A stretch of 64,000 nt of DNA from Bradyrhizobium sp. SZCCT0231 (GCF_018130245.1 NZ_JAFCKP010000004.1:372001-436000), one strand, 5' to 3'. Shown: positions 53,453-63,540, counted from the first letter of the stretch. Translations and numbers: made by a program. The notes: generated by a model from the letters alone, not told the origin.

Positions 53453-54118
53453 ATGCTGACCGTTCACCACCTCAACAATTCCCGCTCGCAGCGCGTGCTG
53501 TGGCTGCTCGAGGAGCTGGGCGTTCCCTACGAGATCGTGCGCTATCAGCGCCAGCCGGACATGCGCGCGCCGAAGGAGCTGCGCGCCATCCATCCGCTCG
53601 GCAAGTCGCCCGTCATCACCGACAACGGCAACACCATCGCCGAGTCGGGCGCGATCATCGAGTATCTCATCGCCACCTATGGCAACGGCCGGCTGATCCC
53701 GCCGCCGAACGCGCCGGAGCGGCTGCGCTACACCTATTGGCTGCACTATGCGGAAGGATCCGCGATGCAGCCGCTGCTGCTCAAGCTGCTGTTCACGCTG
53801 ATGCCGAAGCGCGCGCCGGCACTGCTGCGCCCGCTGGTGCGCAAGGTCTGCAACCAGGCGCTGACCGCGCTGGTCAATCCGCAGCTCAAGCAGCACATGG
53901 ACTATTGGGAAGGCGAGCTTGCCAAGAGCGAATGGTTCGCCGGCAGCGAATTCACCGCGGCCGATATCCAGATGAGCTTTCCGCTGGAAGCTGCCCAAGC
54001 GCGCGGCGGGCTCGAGCAGGGCCATCCCAAGGCGATGGCGTTCCTCGAACGCATCCACGCGCGGCCTGCGTATGCGCGCGCATTGGAGAGGGGCGGGCCG
54101 TATCAGGTCGGGCGGTAA
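53453..54118 (+). CDS. glutathione S-transferase
   Basis: 221 residues. The N-terminal thioredoxin fold (MLTVHHLNNSRSQRVLWLLEELG) has the Ser-Arg-Ser-Gln pattern for glutathione, LGKSPVITDNGNTIAESGAIIEYL holds the cis-Pro and ESG motifs, and the C-terminal helical domain contains FTAADIQMSFPLEAA. Conjugates glutathione to electrophiles. TTGAGGA lies just before ATG 53453. It shares an intergenic region with the DUF2239 gene and may respond to the same regulator. Confidence 0.95.
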   Translation: MLTVHHLNNSRSQRVLWLLEELGVPYEIVRYQRQPDMRAPKELRAIHPLGKSPVITDNGNTIAESGAIIEYLIATYGNGRLIPPPNAPERLRYTYWLHYAEGSAMQPLLLKLLFTLMPKRAPALLRPLVRKVCNQALTALVNPQLKQHMDYWEGELAKSEWFAGSEFTAADIQMSFPLEAAQARGGLEQGHPKAMAFLERIHARPAYARALERGGPYQVGR

Positions 54119-54148
54119 CGTCCCATACCCAGTCATTCCGGGAGCAGG

Positions 54149-55903
54149 TCACTGCCCCGCCGCCTCCGCGCCGCGTGTGCGCGGATCGGCCGCGCCGAGC
54201 GGTCCGTTCGGCGTCACGAGAATCGAATTGGCGGATGTCTGCCCCATCGGCTCGACGACGAGGTGCCCCATCGTCTTCAGCTCGAGCAGCACGTCGTCGG
54301 GAAAGCCGCGCTCGACGCGCACCTCATCCGGCAACCATTGATGATGCAGCCGCGGCGCTGCGACGGCCGCCGCAACATCCATCTTGTAGTCGAGGACGTT
54401 CACGATCACCTGGAGCACAGTCGAGATGATCCGGCTGCCGCCGGGTGAGCCCGTCACCAGCACCGGCTTGCCGTCCCGCAGCACGATGGTCGGAGACATC
54501 GACGAGAGCGGCCGTTTGCCCGGTCCGGGCAGGTTTGCCTCGAAGCCGACGAGGCCATAGGCATTGGAAGCGCCGACCGCCGCGGTGAAATCGTCGAGCT
54601 CGTTGTTGAGCAGCACGCCGGTGCCGTCGGCGACGAGCCCGACGCCATAGCTGAAGTTCAGCGTGTAAGTGTTGCTGACGGCGTTGCCGCGGGCATCGAC
54701 GACGGAAAAATGCGTGGTGTTGCTGCCCTCGCGCGGCGTGGCAGAAGCGGACACGAGCTCCTTCGAGGGCGTGGGGCGTTCGGCAGAAATGCCCGCGCGC
54801 AGCTTGGCGGCGTAGTCCTTCGCGACGAGGGTCTCGATCGGTGCATTGACGAAGGCGGGATCGCCGAGATAGCGCGCGCGGTCGGCATAGGCGCGCTTCA
54901 TGGCCTCGATCAAGAGATGCAGTGACGCCACCGATCCCTGCTTCAAATCGGCAAGACGAAAGTCTTCGAGAATGTTCAGCGTCTCGATCAGCACCACCCC
55001 GCCGGACGATGGCAACGGCATCGAGACGATGTCATAGCCGCGATAGGTGCCGCGCACCGGCGCGCGGATGATCGGCTGATAGGTCTTGAGGTCGGCCGGC
55101 GTCATGATGCCGCCGGCGTCGGTCACGGCCTTGGCGAGTTTCTCCGCGACCGGCCCCTCATAGAAGCCGCGCGGCCCCTGTGCGGCGACGGCGGACAGCG
55201 TCTCGGCGAGATCGCCCTGCACCAGCCGGTCGCCTTCGCCCAGCGGCGTGCCATCAGGCCGCGAGAAGATCCTGGCCGAGGAAGGCCAGCGTGCCAGCCG
55301 CCGGTGCCAGGCAGGCAGCGTATCGGCCATGTCGTCGCTGACGATGAAGCCATCGCGTGCGAGCGCAATGGCGGGCGCGAGCAGTTGCGCCAGCGTGAAC
55401 TCGCCCGAGCCGTATTTGTCCAGTGCGAGCGCGAGACCCGCGACGGTGCCGGGCACGCCGATGCCAAGCGCGGAATCGCGTGACTTCGTCGCGTCAGGCT
55501 TGCCATCGGCGCCGAGGAAGATCTGCGGTGTGGTCGCGGCCGGCGCGGTCTCGCGGTAGTCGATCGTGGTGTCTTCATTGCGATCGGCGGAATGAATCAC
55601 CATGAAGCCGCCGCCACCGATATTGCCGGCACGCGGGTAGGTCACCGCCATCGCAAAGCCGGTCGCGACCGCAGCGTCGACCGCATTGCCGCCGCGCCGC
55701 AGGATGTCGGCGCCGATCTGCGCGGAGATCTTCTCCTGCGCCACCACCATGCCGTGCTCGGCGGCGACGGCGCGCACCATGTCGCGTGCGGGCGGGACAT
55801 AGCCCCGCCGTGCATCCTGAGCGGCCGCGGGAGCGAGACCAAACGCCAGAGTGGCTATGAAGGCGAAGAATGTCCGCCGTGTCGAATATGATGACATCAT
55901 CAA
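54149..55903 (-). CDS. ggt: gamma-glutamyltransferase
   Basis: 584-residue precursor of a periplasmic N-terminal-nucleophile hydrolase that cleaves glutathione and gamma-glutamyl compounds. It has a signal peptide (RRTFFAFIATLAFGLAPAAAQ). The autoprocessing site is the Thr of NTTHFSVVDARGNAVS, followed by NELDDF and PLSSMSPTIVLRDGKPVLVTGSPGGSRI. RRGGNAVDAAVATGFA near the N-terminus is typical. The region shared with the divergent MFS transporter overlaps only in extended frames. Confidence 0.95.
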   Translation of the reverse strand: MMMSSYSTRRTFFAFIATLAFGLAPAAAQDARRGYVPPARDMVRAVAAEHGMVVAQEKISAQIGADILRRGGNAVDAAVATGFAMAVTYPRAGNIGGGGFMVIHSADRNEDTTIDYRETAPAATTPQIFLGADGKPDATKSRDSALGIGVPGTVAGLALALDKYGSGEFTLAQLLAPAIALARDGFIVSDDMADTLPAWHRRLARWPSSARIFSRPDGTPLGEGDRLVQGDLAETLSAVAAQGPRGFYEGPVAEKLAKAVTDAGGIMTPADLKTYQPIIRAPVRGTYRGYDIVSMPLPSSGGVVLIETLNILEDFRLADLKQGSVASLHLLIEAMKRAYADRARYLGDPAFVNAPIETLVAKDYAAKLRAGISAERPTPSKELVSASATPREGSNTTHFSVVDARGNAVSNTYTLNFSYGVGLVADGTGVLLNNELDDFTAAVGASNAYGLVGFEANLPGPGKRPLSSMSPTIVLRDGKPVLVTGSPGGSRIISTVLQVIVNVLDYKMDVAAAVAAPRLHHQWLPDEVRVERGFPDDVLLELKTMGHLVVEPMGQTSANSILVTPNGPLGAADPRTRGAEAAGQ

Positions 55904-56001
55904 AATTTCCGCCGCGGCCTAGGGCCAGTTCACACGCCTCGCGGCAATGCTATACCGTTTGCTCAAATAGAGGCAAAACTGTTCGTGATGAGGACTGCGT
56001 G

Positions 56002-57390
56002 ATGACGACGATCGCCCCGGATGTGCGCACGGCCAGCGCGCAGCGGATTTATCCGCCGCGCGTCGCTGTCGTCAGCTGGATCTTCTTCGACTGGGCCGCG
56101 CAGCCCTATTTCACGCTGATCACGACCTTCGTGTTCGCGCCCTATTTCGCGACCAGTGTTGCGCCAAATCCCGCCACTGGCCAGTCGCTGTGGGGCTTTG
56201 CGATGGCCGCGGCGGGCCTTGCGATCGCGCTGCTGTCGCCCGTGCTGGGGGCCATCGCCGACGCGGCTGGCCGCAGGAAGCCATGGATCGCGGGCTTCGG
56301 CGCGGTGCTGGTGCTGGCGTCCTGCACGCTCTGGATCGGCAAACCCGGCGACTACGCCGTCATTCCGTCGCTACTCACCGCAGTGGCGCTCGCCAGCGTC
56401 GGTGCCGAGTTCGCCACTCTCTTCAACAATGCGATGATGCCGACCCTGGTGCCGCCGGAACGGATCGGCCGGCTCTCCGGCACCGGCTGGGCCACGGGCT
56501 ACATTGGTGGCATCGTCAGCCTGATCATCGTGCTCGGCTTGCTCGCCGCCAATCCCGAGACCGGCCGCACGCTGCTCGGCTTGACGCCGTTATTCGGGCT
56601 CGATCCCGTCACGCATCAGGGCGACCGTGCCGCCGGCCCGCTGACCGCGCTGTGGTTCATCATCTTCGTGACGCCGATGTTCCTGTTCACGCCGGATTAT
56701 CCGGCGAGGCGCCCGTTGCGCGCGGCGCTGCGCGAGGGCCTGTCGGAGCTCAGGCGGTCGATCAAAGGTTTGCCCAAGCGGAAGTCGCTCGCGGCATTCC
56801 TGCTCGCCAACATGATCTACACCGATGGTCTGGTGTCGCTGTTCGCGTTTGGGGGCATCTATGCCGCAGGTACGTTCGGCTGGCACACGATCCAGATCGG
56901 CACATTCGGCATCATGCTCGCGGTTGCCGGCGCATTCGGCGCGTGGCTCGGCGGCAAGCTCGACGATCGTCTCGGACCGAAGCGCGTCATCGCCGGCAGC
57001 TTGCTGGTCCTGCTGCTGTCGCTGGCGGCGATCCTGCTGGTCGATAAGGACGCGATCTTCTTCATCAAGGTCGCGCCGCCGCAAACAGGCGCTCCCCTGT
57101 TCTCGAGCGCGGCGGAGCGCGCCTATCTCGTGCTGGGCTGCCTGATCGGTGCGGCCGGCGGCCCGCTGCAGGCCGCCTCCCGCACGCTGCTGATCCACCT
57201 CGCACCGAAAGACCGCATCGCGCAGTACTTTGGCCTGTTCGCACTGACCGGGAAGGTGACGTCCTTCATCGGCCCGCTCCTGATCGGCATGATCACCGCG
57301 GTGACTGCGAGCCAGAAGGCCGGCATGGCCGTGCTGGTGGTGTTCTTCGTCGCGGGGCTCGCGCTGTTGATGCGGGTGCGGGAGTCGTAA
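56002..57390 (+). CDS. UMF1-family MFS transporter
   Basis: 462 residues and about twelve membrane helices. VAVVSWIFFDWAAQPYFTLITTFVFAPYF is the signature of the UMF1/Atg22-like group, and DAAGRRKPWIAGFGAVLVLASC holds the loop 2-3 motif. GGPLQAASRTLLIHLAPKDRIAQYFGLFALTGK is typical of the last helices. Substrate is unknown; yeast Atg22 exports amino acids from vacuoles. Start ATG 56002 is chosen from similarity; the frame is open upstream to 55870 but that part overlaps ggt. Confidence 0.88.
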   Translation: MTTIAPDVRTASAQRIYPPRVAVVSWIFFDWAAQPYFTLITTFVFAPYFATSVAPNPATGQSLWGFAMAAAGLAIALLSPVLGAIADAAGRRKPWIAGFGAVLVLASCTLWIGKPGDYAVIPSLLTAVALASVGAEFATLFNNAMMPTLVPPERIGRLSGTGWATGYIGGIVSLIIVLGLLAANPETGRTLLGLTPLFGLDPVTHQGDRAAGPLTALWFIIFVTPMFLFTPDYPARRPLRAALREGLSELRRSIKGLPKRKSLAAFLLANMIYTDGLVSLFAFGGIYAAGTFGWHTIQIGTFGIMLAVAGAFGAWLGGKLDDRLGPKRVIAGSLLVLLLSLAAILLVDKDAIFFIKVAPPQTGAPLFSSAAERAYLVLGCLIGAAGGPLQAASRTLLIHLAPKDRIAQYFGLFALTGKVTSFIGPLLIGMITAVTASQKAGMAVLVVFFVAGLALLMRVRES

Positions 57391-57406
57391 CTCCCGCCGT
57401 CGTCCT

Positions 57407-57494
57407 GTAGCCCGGATGGAGCGAAGCGCAATCCGGGAAACCTGTCGACGCGGAGGCGCTGACCCGGATTTCGCTGCGATCCATCCAGGCTACG
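57407..57494. repeat. intergenic inverted repeat, TAGCCCGGATGGAGCG family
   Basis: GTAGCCCGGATGGAGCGAAG and CGATCCATCCAGGCTACG, inner AATCCGGG / CCCGGATT. It lies between the convergent MFS gene and purH and could act as a transcription block. Single copy in this window. Confidence 0.8.
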
Positions 57495-57507
57495 CTCGTG
57501 GCGCGGC

Positions 57508-59100
57508 CTAATGCCTGAAGTGCCGCGTTCCCGTGAACACCATGGCGATGCCGTGCTCGTCGGCGGCCTTGATCACCTCGTCGTCGCGCATGGAGCCGCC
57601 GGGCTGCACCACCGCGGTGGCACCGGCTTCGATGCAGGCGAGCATGCCGTCGGCGAACGGGAAGAACGCATCCGACGCCACGACCGAACCCTTGGTCAGC
57701 GGCTCGGCGAGCTTCAGCTCATTGGCTGCATCCTGCGCCTTGCGCGCCGCGATCCGCGCTGAATCCACCCGGCTCATCTGGCCCGCGCCGATGCCGACGG
57801 TGGCGAGATCCCTGGCGTAGATGATGGTGTTGGACTTGACGTGCTTGGCCACCCGGAACGCGAACTTGAGGTCGCGCATTTCCGCATCGGTCGGGGCACG
57901 CTTGGTCACGACCTTGAAGGTCATGTCATCGACCACGGCGTTGTCGCGGCTCTGCACCAGCAGGCCGCCGGCGACCGTCTTGGCGGTGAGGCCCGGCGCA
58001 CGCGGATCGGGCAGGCTGCCGGCGAGCAACAGGCGGAGGTTCTTCTTGCCGCCGATGATGCCGATCGCCTCCTCGCTGGCATCGGGCGCGATGATCACCT
58101 CGGTGAAGATCTTGGTGATCTCGCGCGCGGTGTCGGCGTCGAGTGCGCGGTTCATCGCGATGATGCCGCCGAACGCCGAGGTGGAATCGCAGGCCAGCGC
58201 CCTGCGATAGGCCTCGACGAGGTTCGGGCCTTCCGCGACGCCGCAGGGATTGGCGTGCTTGACGATGACGCAGGCCGCGGTGCGCTTGGCGTCGAACTCG
58301 CCGATGCATTCATAGGCCGCGTCGGTGTCGTTGATGTTGTTGTAGGAGAGCTCCTTGCCCTGCAGCTGCCGCGCGGTGGAGACGCCCGGACGCTTGTCCG
58401 GGGTCGCATAGAACGCCGCGGTCTGGTGCGGGTTCTCGCCGTAGCGGAGCGACTGGATCAGCCGGCCGCCGAAGGCGCGGAAGTCGGGCGCGTCGATTTC
58501 GAGCTGCCGGTTGAACCAGTTCGAGATCGCGGCGTCGTAGGCCGCGGTGCGGGCATAGGCCTTTGCGGCAAGCCGCCGGCGCAGCTTCAGCGTGGTCGCG
58601 CCCTTGTTGGCGGCGAGCTCGTCGAGCACGGCCTGATAGTCCTGCGCCTCGACCACGACGGCGACATCGTCATGGTTCTTCGCAGCGGCGCGGATCATCG
58701 CGGGTCCGCCGATGTCGATATTCTCGATGCAATCCTCGAAGCCGGCGCCTTTGTCGACGGTCGCTTCGAACGGATAGAGATTGACGACGAGAAGATCGAT
58801 CGGCGCGATGCCATGCGCCTTCATCGCCTCCGCATGCTCCTTGTTGTCGCGGATCGCGAGCAGGCCGCCATGCACCTTCGGATGCAGCGTCTTGACGCGG
58901 CCGTCCATCATCTCGGGGAAGCCGGTCAGCTCGGAGACGTCCTTCACCTCGAGGCCGGCGGCGGCGATGGCCTTGGCGGTGCCGCCGGTCGAGACCAGCT
59001 CGACATCATGCGCGGCGAGCGCCTTGGCGAACTCGATCAGGCCGGTCTTGTCGGAGACGGAGAGAAGTGCGCGGGTGACGCGGCGGGGATGGTCAGTCAT
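57508..59100 (-). CDS. purH: bifunctional AICAR transformylase / IMP cyclohydrolase PurH
   Basis: Last two steps of IMP synthesis. The 530-residue protein has the cyclohydrolase domain first ([48 protein letters not shown]). The transformylase follows, with [28 protein letters not shown], and C-terminal [37 protein letters not shown] 59100 is the family start; a 27-codon upstream extension overlaps the riboswitch and is rejected. A ZTP riboswitch lies 28-103 bases upstream on the same strand. Confidence 0.97.
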   Translation of the reverse strand: MTDHPRRVTRALLSVSDKTGLIEFAKALAAHDVELVSTGGTAKAIAAAGLEVKDVSELTGFPEMMDGRVKTLHPKVHGGLLAIRDNKEHAEAMKAHGIAPIDLLVVNLYPFEATVDKGAGFEDCIENIDIGGPAMIRAAAKNHDDVAVVVEAQDYQAVLDELAANKGATTLKLRRRLAAKAYARTAAYDAAISNWFNRQLEIDAPDFRAFGGRLIQSLRYGENPHQTAAFYATPDKRPGVSTARQLQGKELSYNNINDTDAAYECIGEFDAKRTAACVIVKHANPCGVAEGPNLVEAYRRALACDSTSAFGGIIAMNRALDADTAREITKIFTEVIIAPDASEEAIGIIGGKKNLRLLLAGSLPDPRAPGLTAKTVAGGLLVQSRDNAVVDDMTFKVVTKRAPTDAEMRDLKFAFRVAKHVKSNTIIYARDLATVGIGAGQMSRVDSARIAARKAQDAANELKLAEPLTKGSVVASDAFFPFADGMLACIEAGATAVVQPGGSMRDDEVIKAADEHGIAMVFTGTRHFRH

Positions 59101-59127
59101 GAGCAAGATCCTCTTCAGGGAGTGTCT

Positions 59128-59203
59128 ATGCCCAGGCGCGCGGCTGCTATGTCCCGCGCTTCCCGATGGTGCTCCATCCAAGGTCGCCAGTCGCGCGAGC
59201 GAG
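59128..59203 (-). promoter_or_regulatory. ZTP/ZMP riboswitch (pfl motif) upstream of purH
   Basis: Read on the minus strand, the region contains in order CGCGCGACTGGCGA, GGATGGAGCACCATCGGGAA, GCGCGGG, and after a short linker CCGCGCGCCTGGGCA. These are the conserved blocks of the pfl RNA: the ACUGGCGA helix, the GGGA turn and the final CCGCGCGCCUGGGCA, whose CGCGC pairs with GCGCG of the second block. The element ends about 28 bases before the purH ATG. ZTP/ZMP accumulates when 10-formyl-THF is short and PurH is its direct consumer, so the context fits. Confidence 0.85.
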
Positions 59204-59262
59204 GGCTCGATAGCAGCTTTTGGCCGTTTTCACAATGACGAGATGGTGCCGAATTCGTGCGT

Positions 59263-61020
59263 TCACAGCGGAAGTTCCGGCTCGCGCCTGGCGTTGCGGC
59301 GGGCATTGGTGACTGCGGGCGAGGCGGTCGAGCGGATAAAGCTCCAGCGGATCGAAGGTGCCTGCCGCGCGTCCTGCCGGATCACGATCTGGGCGGTGCG
59401 GCGCGGGCCGTCATTGCCGGCCAGGAACACGCTGTCCTCGAGGTCGACCTTGTCGTCGAGCGCCTCGAAGGTCCAGACGTCGCGGTTCGGCAGCACCAGC
59501 ATGACGCCGCGGGCATCCGACAGCCGGCTCGCCTTCACCGCTGGATGCAGATGGAAGCGCAGCGCGAAATCTGCGTCCGCGCCCTTGAAGCGTCCGCCCT
59601 GCGGCGGCGACAGCGTGTCCTCGCCGTCGATGCGCGCGCCGTCATTGGCGATCATCAGCACGCGGCGATGGATCGCGCCGAATTTGGAGAGATAGCCGTC
59701 ATGCGAGGTCGTGAGCAGCGTGCCGTTCTGCACGACCTCGCGATAACTCTCGACCTCGACCGGGCCGCTGGTGACGGGCGCGCCGTGCAGGAGGCGCTTC
59801 ATCGCCGACATCTCGACGAACTGGCATGACGAGGTGTCGTGATAGGTCAGCGTCGAATGCGCCGCCGTGCTGCGCGCGAACGGCCGCCAGTTGTCGCGGC
59901 CCGTGGTCGGCATGCCGCAATTGGTGACGATGCGGCTGATGCCGGACGACAGTTCGAACGACAGGCAGCCGGCATGGGCGTCATGGCTGACGCCGGCCGG
60001 CGGCGGCGGGCCGGTGTCGATGATCACAGTGGTCTGGCCGGCATCGAGGCGCTGGAAGCCGGTATGCGGCATGTTCGCCATCGGCGCGCCATGGGTGTCG
60101 TCATAGGCGAGCAGCGTCGCGAGCTGGTCGGACGGCGTCGCGCTCATGCCGTTGAACAGCGCGAAATTGCCGTCGCCGTGCCGGAAGAAGCGCAGCATCG
60201 GCATCATGCGGTCGATCGCGTTGAGCAGCGCCGGCGGTGGTGCGATGTTGCGCGCGGCGAAGGTCTGTCGCAGCGGCAAGAGGTCGATCAGGAGCTCGAT
60301 CAGCGCGCCCGGGTTGCGGGAGATGTGCCCACCGTCGGGCAGGATCTGCCGCTGCAATTCGTCGGACAGCTTCTTCGAGGCGTTGCGGATGTGACGTGTC
60401 TGGTTGGCGAGACACAGCGCCGCGTAGCACAGCGCGATCAGCACCTGGAGCTTCGGCACGCCGTCGGGAACGTCGAGCATGGTATAGCGCAGGAGGCGGA
60501 TCTCGCGTGCGAGGGCGCGCAAGTAGCGGCGGTAGAATTTGTTGTCGGTCTCGCCCAGCACCAGCGGCGCCTGCGACAGCAGCGAGATCACGCGCCTCGC
60601 CAGCACGTCGGCGCGGCGCGCGACCGGGCGGCGCTTGTTGGCGGGGTTGGCGATCCAGTCCTCGATCAGCGCGCGCGCATTCGCCCGCGTCAACGCAGTG
60701 TCGGCGGCGCGCAGATGACGCAGCCAGCCGAAGCCGAGCAGCGCGACCTCCCAATCCTCCGACGGCGGCTCGAGGTCGAAGATCGAACGGCCGTGGCAAT
60801 TGACGATCTTGCCCGCGAAGACGAAGCGGCCGGCATAGATCTCGGCGGCGCGGGTCGCATCCGCCGTACGCAGATCATGCGGCGCGATGATCAGCCGGTC
60901 GGTGCGGCTGGGCCAGACCCGCGACAACGCAACGGAACCGCCGCTCGCGCGCGCGAGCATGTTCCGCGCGAAGCGGTTCATGACCAGCGTCGAGATACGT
61001 CTGCGTTGAGCGACCGACAC
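59263..61020 (-). CDS. heparinase II/III-family protein
   Basis: 585 residues. The N-terminal half is an alpha-alpha toroid (FGWLRHLRAADTALTRANARALIEDWI, RRVISLLSQAPLVLGETDNKFYRRYLRALAREIRLLRY), the C-terminal half a beta domain beginning near DAHAGCLSFELSSG, with RSTAAHSTLTYHDTSSC in the active region. It probably cleaves an acidic polysaccharide of the cell surface. No N-terminal signal peptide is evident with the GTG start at 61020. In Rhizobiales it is often between rsmB and purH, as here, but its substrate is not known. Confidence 0.88.
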   Translation of the reverse strand: MSVAQRRRISTLVMNRFARNMLARASGGSVALSRVWPSRTDRLIIAPHDLRTADATRAAEIYAGRFVFAGKIVNCHGRSIFDLEPPSEDWEVALLGFGWLRHLRAADTALTRANARALIEDWIANPANKRRPVARRADVLARRVISLLSQAPLVLGETDNKFYRRYLRALAREIRLLRYTMLDVPDGVPKLQVLIALCYAALCLANQTRHIRNASKKLSDELQRQILPDGGHISRNPGALIELLIDLLPLRQTFAARNIAPPPALLNAIDRMMPMLRFFRHGDGNFALFNGMSATPSDQLATLLAYDDTHGAPMANMPHTGFQRLDAGQTTVIIDTGPPPPAGVSHDAHAGCLSFELSSGISRIVTNCGMPTTGRDNWRPFARSTAAHSTLTYHDTSSCQFVEMSAMKRLLHGAPVTSGPVEVESYREVVQNGTLLTTSHDGYLSKFGAIHRRVLMIANDGARIDGEDTLSPPQGGRFKGADADFALRFHLHPAVKASRLSDARGVMLVLPNRDVWTFEALDDKVDLEDSVFLAGNDGPRRTAQIVIRQDARQAPSIRWSFIRSTASPAVTNARRNARREPELPL

Positions 61021-61139
61021 GCCTTGCCTTGATGGGGGAGAGAGGATTCCGACGAATCCTTATTAATCCCAAAATCGGACGCCTGACACCACCTTGAACG
61101 GCGCGAATCAGCGTCGTGGTCGCAAAATCCAGTGCAAAA

Positions 61140-62486
61140 TCAGGATTTAACGAGCCGGGCCGCGAAAAATCCGTCGAGGCCGCCGAGCTTGGGATCGGCG
61201 TTCGGCAGATGGCAGGGCAGGGTGCGAAGGTCGCCGTCGGCGGTGATGATTTCGTCGAGGCCCGCGACCTCCGACGCCTTGATCGGGACGCGGCGAAGCG
61301 CAGGCTCGGCGGCGAGCAGCGCCGCCACGGCCTGCTCACCCTCCTCGGGTTCCAGCGAACAGGTGCAATAGACCAGCGTGCCGCCCGGCTTGAGCAGCGA
61401 GACGGATTTCCTCAGCAGCCGCTGCTGGAGCGCGGCCAGGGCGACGATGTCGGATTCCTGCCGCAGCCATGCGACGTCGGGATGACGGCGGATCGTGCCG
61501 GTCGAGGTACAGGGCGCATCGATCAGAATACCGTCGAAGGCTTCGGCCGGGCCGGCCCATTCCACGGCGTCAGCGACGACAGTCTCGGCCTGGAGCGACA
61601 GTCGCGCCAGGTTTTCGCGCAAACGCGCCACCCGCGCAGGCGAGCGGTCGATCGCCGTGACATGCGCGCCTGATAGCGCCAGCTGCGCGGTCTTGCCGCC
61701 GGGGGCGGCGCAGAGATCGGCAATGGACTTGCCTTTGACGTCACCGAACAGCCGGGCGGGCAACGCGGCGGCGGCGTCCTGCACCCACCATTGTCCTTCG
61801 GCGAAGCCGGGCAGCATGGTCACCGAGCCGTGCAGCAGCATCCGCACCGTTCCCGTCGGCAGTGTTTCGCCATGCAGGCGGCTGGCCCATTGTGCGGGAT
61901 CCGATTTCACTGTCAGGTCGAGCGAGGGCTCGTGGCCGAGCGCCAGCGCCATGTCTCGCGCGGTCGCCTCGCCATAATGCGCGCTCCAACGCGCGAGCAG
62001 CCATGGCGGCAGATCCAGCGATTGCGTGGCAACTTCCTCGACCAGCGCCTTGCCCTCGCGCGCACAGCGGCGCAGCACGGCGTTGACGAGGCCGGCATAG
62101 CGCGCGGCGCGGCGGTCGGATTGCACGAGGCGGACGGAGAGATCGACCGCGGCGTGATCCGGAACGTCCATCCAGAGGATCTGGGCGGCGCCGATCAACA
62201 GCGCGCTCTGCGCGCGCGGCGCATCGGAGGGAATGCCCTTGTCGAGCAGGCGGGACAGCACATGGCCGAGCGTGCCGAGCCGGCGCAGCACGGTGGCGAC
62301 GAGGCGCCGCATCAGCGCGCGGTCGCGGTCGGCCAGCGTCTTCAGTCCGGGATGAGCGCCGCCGCCGTCGAGCTGGTCGTCGAGCGTGCGGTGCTTGTGC
62401 AGCACGCCGTCGACGATGTCGGCGGCAATCCGCCGTGCCGCAAGACCAGGCACTTCGGATGGAGGGACGAAACGTTGAGGTGGCAT
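61140..62486 (-). CDS. rsmB: 16S rRNA cytosine-C5 methyltransferase, RsmB/Fmu-like
   Basis: 448 residues. The N-terminal NusB-like RNA-binding domain (AARRIAADIVDGVLHKHRTLDDQLDG, then AQILWMDVPDHAAVDLSVRLVQ) precedes the SAM methyltransferase domain with DLCAAPGGKTAQLA (SAM), DAPCTSTGTIRRHPDVAW (first catalytic Cys) and VYCTCSLEPEEGE (nucleophilic Cys376). It methylates C967-type sites in 16S rRNA. ATG 62486 is the start; a 29-codon extension is open but unlike the family. Confidence 0.93.
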   Translation of the reverse strand: MPPQRFVPPSEVPGLAARRIAADIVDGVLHKHRTLDDQLDGGGAHPGLKTLADRDRALMRRLVATVLRRLGTLGHVLSRLLDKGIPSDAPRAQSALLIGAAQILWMDVPDHAAVDLSVRLVQSDRRAARYAGLVNAVLRRCAREGKALVEEVATQSLDLPPWLLARWSAHYGEATARDMALALGHEPSLDLTVKSDPAQWASRLHGETLPTGTVRMLLHGSVTMLPGFAEGQWWVQDAAAALPARLFGDVKGKSIADLCAAPGGKTAQLALSGAHVTAIDRSPARVARLRENLARLSLQAETVVADAVEWAGPAEAFDGILIDAPCTSTGTIRRHPDVAWLRQESDIVALAALQQRLLRKSVSLLKPGGTLVYCTCSLEPEEGEQAVAALLAAEPALRRVPIKASEVAGLDEIITADGDLRTLPCHLPNADPKLGGLDGFFAARLVKS

Positions 62487-62674
62487 GCGGAAGCAAGGTT
62501 CTGAGCGAGCGGCAGTTCCGCCGCAAAGGGCGCATGCCTTGAGAAGGCGATCTCTGACACGCGAATATGCCAAATGTAAGAATCGCTTGCGGGTTTTTCA
62601 GCCCTTTGAGCCGATTTCAGGAATGCGTTATTGGGCATCGCGTTGCGCCCGGTCCTGCGCTAGAAAGACCGGCG

Positions 62675-62872
62675 ATGAGTGACCCCGTTCCCGAGCGCAA
62701 GCCGCTGTCGCCGGCCGCACAGCGTGCGCTGGCCGAAGCCGAGGCGCGTCGGCAGGCTGCGGCCGCCCAGGCCAAGGACGGGACCAGGGCGAAGGAGTTG
62801 CAGGGACCGCAGGGGCCGGAGCCCACCCGCTACGGCGATTGGGAGCGCAAGGGCATCGCTTCGGACTTTTGA
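62675..62872 (+). CDS. DUF1674 protein (succinate dehydrogenase assembly factor 4-like)
   Basis: 65 residues, Ala/Gln/Arg-rich at first and ending in the conserved PTRYGDWERKGIASDF. This tail defines DUF1674/SDHAF4, which in mitochondria protects the flavinated SdhA subunit from oxygen damage during complex II assembly. A bacterial role of the same kind is inference. It is transcribed divergently from rsmB; its start ATG 62675 gives the usual length. Confidence 0.88.
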   Translation: MSDPVPERKPLSPAAQRALAEAEARRQAAAAQAKDGTRAKELQGPQGPEPTRYGDWERKGIASDF

Positions 62873-62942
62873 GACACCGCTTTACGCACGCTCCCCATAA
62901 GCCACCTTGCCGGTTCAGCCGACTCAGCCCTAGCGTGCGCGG

Positions 62943-63533
62943 ATGTCGCGCTTCGATCCCAGTCGACCATACCGGTCTTCATACAGCGGCTCGCCGTTCG
63001 GCCGTCGCTTCTCCGGACTGTTGCCGTGGATGTTCGTGGTCGGCGTCGTGACGGCCGTCGTGCTCAGCTTCCGCCACGGAACGATCTGGCCCATTCCGCG
63101 TGTGGATGACGAACAATCGCGAAATGCCGAAATCATCCTGCAGCAGTCCGGCAATTCCGATGCGAGGCAACCGGTCGAGGTCGTCCGCACCATCGACGGT
63201 GATACGTTCCTTGCCCGCGTGCATCAGCGCGACGGCCGCGATCTCGTCGCGCGCGTTCGGCTGCGCGGCATCGATGCGCCCGAGATGAAAGCCTCCTGCC
63301 GGGACGAGCTGGACAAGGCCGAAGCCGCCAGCGATGCGCTACGCAACCTGCTCGGCCAGGGCGGCGTGATGATCTACAATCTTGGTCAGGACAAGTACGG
63401 CCGCGTTCTCGCCGATGCTGCCACCAGGCGCACCGCCAACGTCGCGGCGACGCTGCTCGCGAGCGGTTACGTGCGCAGCTACAATGGCGGCCATCGCGAC
63501 GGCTGGTGCGCGCGCGGCTGGCGCTTCTGGTAA
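62943..63533 (+). CDS. membrane-anchored thermonuclease (SNase) family protein
   Basis: 196 residues. A single N-terminal helix (LLPWMFVVGVVTAVVLSF) is followed by an SNase-like domain: VVRTIDGDTFLARV (metal-binding Asp), VRLRGIDAPEMKASCR, and YNLGQDKYGRVLADA with the catalytic Arg. Staphylococcal-nuclease arginines and aspartates appear conserved, so a periplasmic or exported Ca-dependent nuclease is likely. It is shorter than the secreted enzymes. Confidence 0.87.
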   Translation: MSRFDPSRPYRSSYSGSPFGRRFSGLLPWMFVVGVVTAVVLSFRHGTIWPIPRVDDEQSRNAEIILQQSGNSDARQPVEVVRTIDGDTFLARVHQRDGRDLVARVRLRGIDAPEMKASCRDELDKAEAASDALRNLLGQGGVMIYNLGQDKYGRVLADAATRRTANVAATLLASGYVRSYNGGHRDGWCARGWRFW

Positions 63534-63540
63534 CAAAAAA

